This document shows positions 60,018 to 64,000 of a stretch of DNA of 64,000 bases, piece after piece. The stretch lies in contig JAIVEN010000007.1 in assembly GCA_026686845.1 (NCBI GenBank), positions 32,237,001 through 32,301,000 of the forward strand, given 5' to 3'. Every line of letters starts with the position of its first letter. The stretch's first letter is position 1. The notes under the pieces were generated by a model that saw only the letters and a list, made by a program, of their open reading frames with translations, did no database searches and had not been told where the DNA came from. A program made the translations under genes and the position numbers. This DNA comes from Adenanthera pavonina (taxonomy: Eukaryota > Streptophyta > Magnoliopsida > Fabales > Fabaceae).

Positions 60018-62437
60018 TGTAACATCCTAACTCCTGACACATCCAGACTTGATCAAAAACTTCAAAATTCAATCAAACACAACTCCAACAACTCAAAACA
60101 ACTTCAGAATAGCGGAATGAACACAAAAATGCTAGAAAGTGGGCTGCGGCTGCTGCAGCTATAGTACTGCCGCGGCTCTGGCCTCCCCTGTTTTCACTCA
60201 CTTTTGTCCTTGTTGGCGCCATGGCTTGGACCTTGGAGTCATGGCGCCCCATACTGATTTTCCATATCAGCAACTTTCATGCACCGTGGTGGACTTCTGA
60301 CACGCATAACTTTATGCTCCGACCTCCAATTGACTTGATTTCAACTCCAACAAGTCAATATAGTCCTAAATTAGCCATAGACACTAACTTCACCTTAATC
60401 CAACTTAGTATGAAGATTCTGGATCCTTGACACCATTTTGACCATTTACTAACCAAAACTCATCACTAACCACCTCCAATTGCCACCAAAGGCAACTGGT
60501 CGCTCAGAGACCATTCATATAGGGTTAAAACCCCCAAACCAACTTGTCCAAAGAGGTTTCACCTCAAAGGAACTACTCCTCTGAGATTTGACCCCTTGGA
60601 ACTCCTACTTGACAAAACGGGTTACAGGCCCTAAAACACACCACAAAGGCCTAATTCCACTTTTCGTTGTACATAACACATACACAACATACGTAACCAT
60701 ACATATAACATCCATACAATCCATATCCTTACAATGACATCCATTCGACATAAAACCTTCTATCATACTTGGCATAAGATACATTATCCAATTTACAAAT
60801 ACTATATAGACTATTCCCATGTACGTAGCTACTCCCCAGCCTTCTCCGGACTAGTGCCAGAACCGTCACCTGAAAGGTTAGTTCATGAGAGAGGGGTATG
60901 AGACAATGTCTTAGTAATCGGGGACAACCACACACACACACACACACACACATACACACACACACACACATATATACATATATCTCATGCAACTCATGAA
61001 TTCCATGTGAAATGAATGGTATGCATGTCTCCCTCGCACATAGCTAGAACCACGGACTATCATCATAACAGGACATTTCATATAGGTAATTCCCTTCCAA
61101 TAGTCGGTGAAGACTGATTTCAGGACATCACCAAGCTCACCTCCCATTAGTATACCTGGCAAAAGGTAACACTAATGTTCAGACCGTGGCTCTCCTTCCT
61201 CATTCCCATCACGAATTGGCAGCGATTTAGGGAAGGTGCACTCCACTGTGTGACTTTCCCCTCCTGGCCATAGGAGGCAATTTAGCCGTAGGGATCATAT
61301 CCTTATCCTCCCTAACATATATATATATATATTCTATCCTTATCCTTCCTAACATATATCATCATATATCATATCATCATCACCACCCAATCCACCATAT
61401 ATCACAATCTCATAATGTTATGTGGTGATGCTTATGTATCATCATATAGTCATCATCATCATATCACAATGTCATGTATGCATCATGTCATGTCATGTCG
61501 ATATCATCATCATAATCATTATAAACATCAATCTAGCTGTGTACATATCATCATATATATAGAAAACTATACACACAAATACATCAATATCGTGGTATGA
61601 AAGAAACATGCATATATATATATATACAAATACACATACTATCATACAACACAATACAAACAAACACCCGGTTACCTCAGGTTGTCAATACCACATACGT
61701 GAGTTCCACAAACTTCTCGAATTTTCCAACACGCGTAAACTCCTCTCGGTTAACCAAACAACCTTCATAATAACGCAATTCTTCAATTAACACAATATAC
61801 CAATAACCTAACATCATAATTCAACCACTTTAACCTAACTCAAGGTTCCAACACCCTTTTATGCATCATTAAGCTCCTAGGAACCATTCAAACATCATGC
61901 AATTCCATACAACTTGAATTCCCAAGAACCCAAACAAAAAACAACCTTGGGTTAAGCTCAAATCATACATAAACCCTTCAAAACTCACACCCAAGCAACA
62001 AGAATACAAAAACACACTTCATTAACACCATTTCATCCATTTCAATTTGTGAATTTAGGCCAGAACTGAAGATCTAACCTCAAAACCGAAAAACCCCAAA
62101 TTCCAACCTAAGAAAATGGAGAGGGAGGAGTAGAGAACACTTACCAACTTGAATCCAAGCTCTTAATGTCCGAAAATCACTCCCAAATGCCAGAAATCAT
62201 GAACCCTAGCAAAGCTCCTCATCGCTCCCTTTGTTTTCTTTCTTTCTGATCATCTGAAATGACCTAGATTTAAATAAAATTCCCAATCCTCGCCACGGTT
62301 CCATGGCAGCTAACCACGGTGCCACCTTATTTGGCCATAACACGCCACTGGAATTGGCTCTCGCCGTGGCGGCCCTGCTTCTCACTGCGGCGTGGAGCTC
62401 TTTCAGACTCTGCTTGAACCTTCCTTTATCCTATTTT
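60018..62437 (-). repeat. gypsy 5' LTR, first bases lost
   Basis: Reverse-oriented relative of the solo LTR at 49926-52418. It shares the segments around ATTCCCTTCCAATAGTCGGT (61088), the CA microsatellite and the region near GCCGTGGCGGCCCTGCTTCT (62362). It lacks roughly the first 70 bases because a Sirevirus-like LTR begins at 62438. Confidence 0.85.
60929..60972. repeat. CA microsatellite inside the gypsy LTR
   Basis: Two CA runs split by a T, matching the TG run at 51443-51472 in the solo LTR; a family feature and not a chance repeat. Confidence 0.9.
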
Positions 62438-64000
62438 TGTTGGATCAAGAGTTTTGATGATTCCAAACCAACACTCAAGAGCTTGGATTGAAGATATCAA
62501 AGGAGATCAAAGCTGTTTCAAGTGAAGATTTGCTGAGTATTTGCTATTAGATCTTTGGTAGGATCTTTGGTTTTTGTTTAGATTGGGTAAAAGATTTTGA
62601 TTTGAGAAAAAGACGTTTTCAAACCTTGATTTGAAATTAAATCTTTACTTATTTGGAAAATACTCACAAACAGACGAAGTTTGAAAGTTTAACTGAACTG
62701 TCAAGTTGGAAATTCGAACTTTGCCCTTAGACATTCGAATTTCGAGCTAAAACTGAATAAGTCTGAAGAGGTGTCTCTCTGTCAGACGAATTTTGGTCTT
62801 TCAAAATTCGAATTTCAATCAAGTCTGAAAGAAGCCTTTTTGTGACAGACGAACTTCACAGTCTCAAAATTCGAATTTCAGACAAAATGTCATTTATGAA
62901 AACTAAAGAAATTCGTCTGAAGCTTTGCTAAAGTTCATCTGAAATTAAGAAGAAACTAAGTTTGAAAATGCTCTCTGACAGACGAACTTTAACTTAGCAA
63001 AATTCGAATTTTCACCTGAGTCAAAAAAAAGGGTTACTTTGTGACATTCGAATTTCACTCTTTCAAAATTCGAATTTCAGACAAAACAAAACTTGAGAAA
63101 ATATAGGAAATTCGTCTGAATGCTTGATAAAGTTCATCTGAGATCAAGAGTGATTTCAGTCTCAAAACTGTTCTCTGACAGACGAATTTCACTCTGTCAA
63201 AATTCGAATTTTGAAGAAAGTGAACTACTGTGCCTCTTTAAACGTTCAGTGGATAGACGAATTTTGGGCATCCAAAATTCGAATTTCGAGGGCACTGTAG
63301 CAAATTGAAAACACTGTTCACACTTAACAGAAAATCTTTCTTCTTGAAAATTCGTATGTCACATTGTGGAAAGATTTTATGAGTTTCGAAATTCGAATTT
63401 CACTCTATGGACAGACGAACTTTGCATTTTTACGTTGGAAGCTTTAACCTTCGGTTCCCTCGAAATTCGTCTGTTGGCCAACCGAAATTCGAATTTCAGT
63501 ATGTCAGAAACATTAAATGCGGTTGGTAAACGGATAGTTTTTTCAGAGTAACCGTTGGATAACTTCCCCAACGGATAGATTTAGTCTCTAACGGATATTT
63601 GAGATCAAAATCTATAAATATAACATTATTTGAAGTTGTGGGTAACGAAATTAAACTTGTATATACTGAATTTCTGCTGAATCTTCATCTCAAAAGCTTT
63701 TACCCTTCCAACTTCATTATTTGTACTTAAACCTTCATATCCACTCTATTCAAGAGAGTTATTCATTTGTAAACAATCTACTCTTCATCTGGAAGATAGA
63801 ATTACTTGTGAGGGGTATTCACAAGGGGATTGGGAAGCACATAGAGAAAGTGCTTAGAGAGTTTGAGAGAGCTCAGAACAGAGCATACTCGTGTACTGTG
63901 GCTTTAGCAAGAAGCCCGTTGAAATTCTTGCTGGATAGTGGATAAATCTCAAGAGGTGTCTTGAGGACTGGATGTAGGTCAAGTGGATAGACCGAACCAG
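62438..64000 (+). repeat. second Sirevirus-like LTR, running off the right edge
   Basis: Starts TGTTGGATCAAGAGTTTTGA and corresponds base for base, apart from scattered differences, to the reverse complement of 5369-6932. It includes the TTCGAA-centred motif array and TATAAATA (63613-63620). The last about 160 bases, any PBS and any coding region lie outside, so it may be a 5' LTR, a 3' LTR or a solo LTR. Confidence 0.9.

Larger units (their letters stand above)
56853..62437 (-). mobile_element. Del/Tekay-type Ty3/gypsy element, truncated and rearranged
   Basis: Order on the minus strand: 5' LTR (60018-62437, start cut off), PBS, gag, protease, RT, RNase H. Integrase, 3' UTR and 3' LTR are missing because RNase H stops at 56853 against plus-oriented LTR fragments. 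Sequence style in protease and RT and an LTR near 2.5 kb point to the Del/Tekay chromovirus lineage; the diagnostic chromodomain would lie in the lost part. Many stops and two frameshifts: inactive. Confidence 0.88.

Noticed and set aside
1..64000. The two Sirevirus-like LTRs at the window ends as the LTRs of one giant element.
   Set aside because: They are in opposite orientation and each faces outward; retrotransposon LTRs are direct repeats.

Overview
This is plant nuclear DNA, very probably from a core eudicot. The evidence is a 14-exon gene with GT-AG introns, Ty1/copia and Ty3/gypsy LTR retrotransposons primed by initiator tRNA-Met, an L1-type LINE, Stowaway and hAT MITEs, and integrated pararetrovirus DNA. 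The one intact cellular gene is a class I diterpene synthase of the kaurene synthase-like (TPS-e/f) type. It recalls genes in asterids such as Lamiales, but the species cannot be read from the sequence.

Layout. 1-6932: 5' part of a Sirevirus-like copia element on the minus strand (broken pol, open gag, PBS, 1726-bp LTR). 6933-12188: endogenous pararetrovirus (Caulimoviridae) copy 1, minus strand, cut by that copia LTR. 12216-15930: pararetrovirus copy 2, plus strand, head-to-head with copy 1, followed by its intergenic promoter region. 15930-29900: mostly AT-rich DNA with one unrecognised ORF, an old LTR relic and a MITE. 29900-39500: MITEs and two diverged copies of one segment; one copy carries a LINE and the other a Stowaway MITE.

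39553-46236: the diterpene synthase gene, with TATA box, a 43-bp first exon, a 2957-bp TE-bearing first intron, 13 further exons and poly(A) signals. Joined in silico it reads 784 codons without a stop. 47041-47410: remnant of a subgroup IVa (bHLH18/19/25-type) transcription factor gene. 49537-52595: hAT-like MITE containing a complete gypsy solo LTR. 56451-62437: rearranged Del/Tekay-type gypsy element (minus strand), its 5' LTR cut at 62438 by a second Sirevirus-like LTR running off the right edge.

How it fits together. The diterpene synthase is the only functional-looking gene, in a repeat-rich gene island. Nested insertions give a relative order: pararetrovirus, then copia; hAT MITE, then gypsy LTR; gypsy LTR, then copia LTR; segment duplication, then LINE and MITE. 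Most premature stops in the mobile elements are of the kind C-to-T changes produce, as expected for long-methylated DNA. I found no CRISPR, operon or rRNA/tRNA gene. The most interesting items are the synthase with its atypical DDxxD neighbourhood, the pararetroviral inverted repeat, and the bHLH relic beside the synthase.
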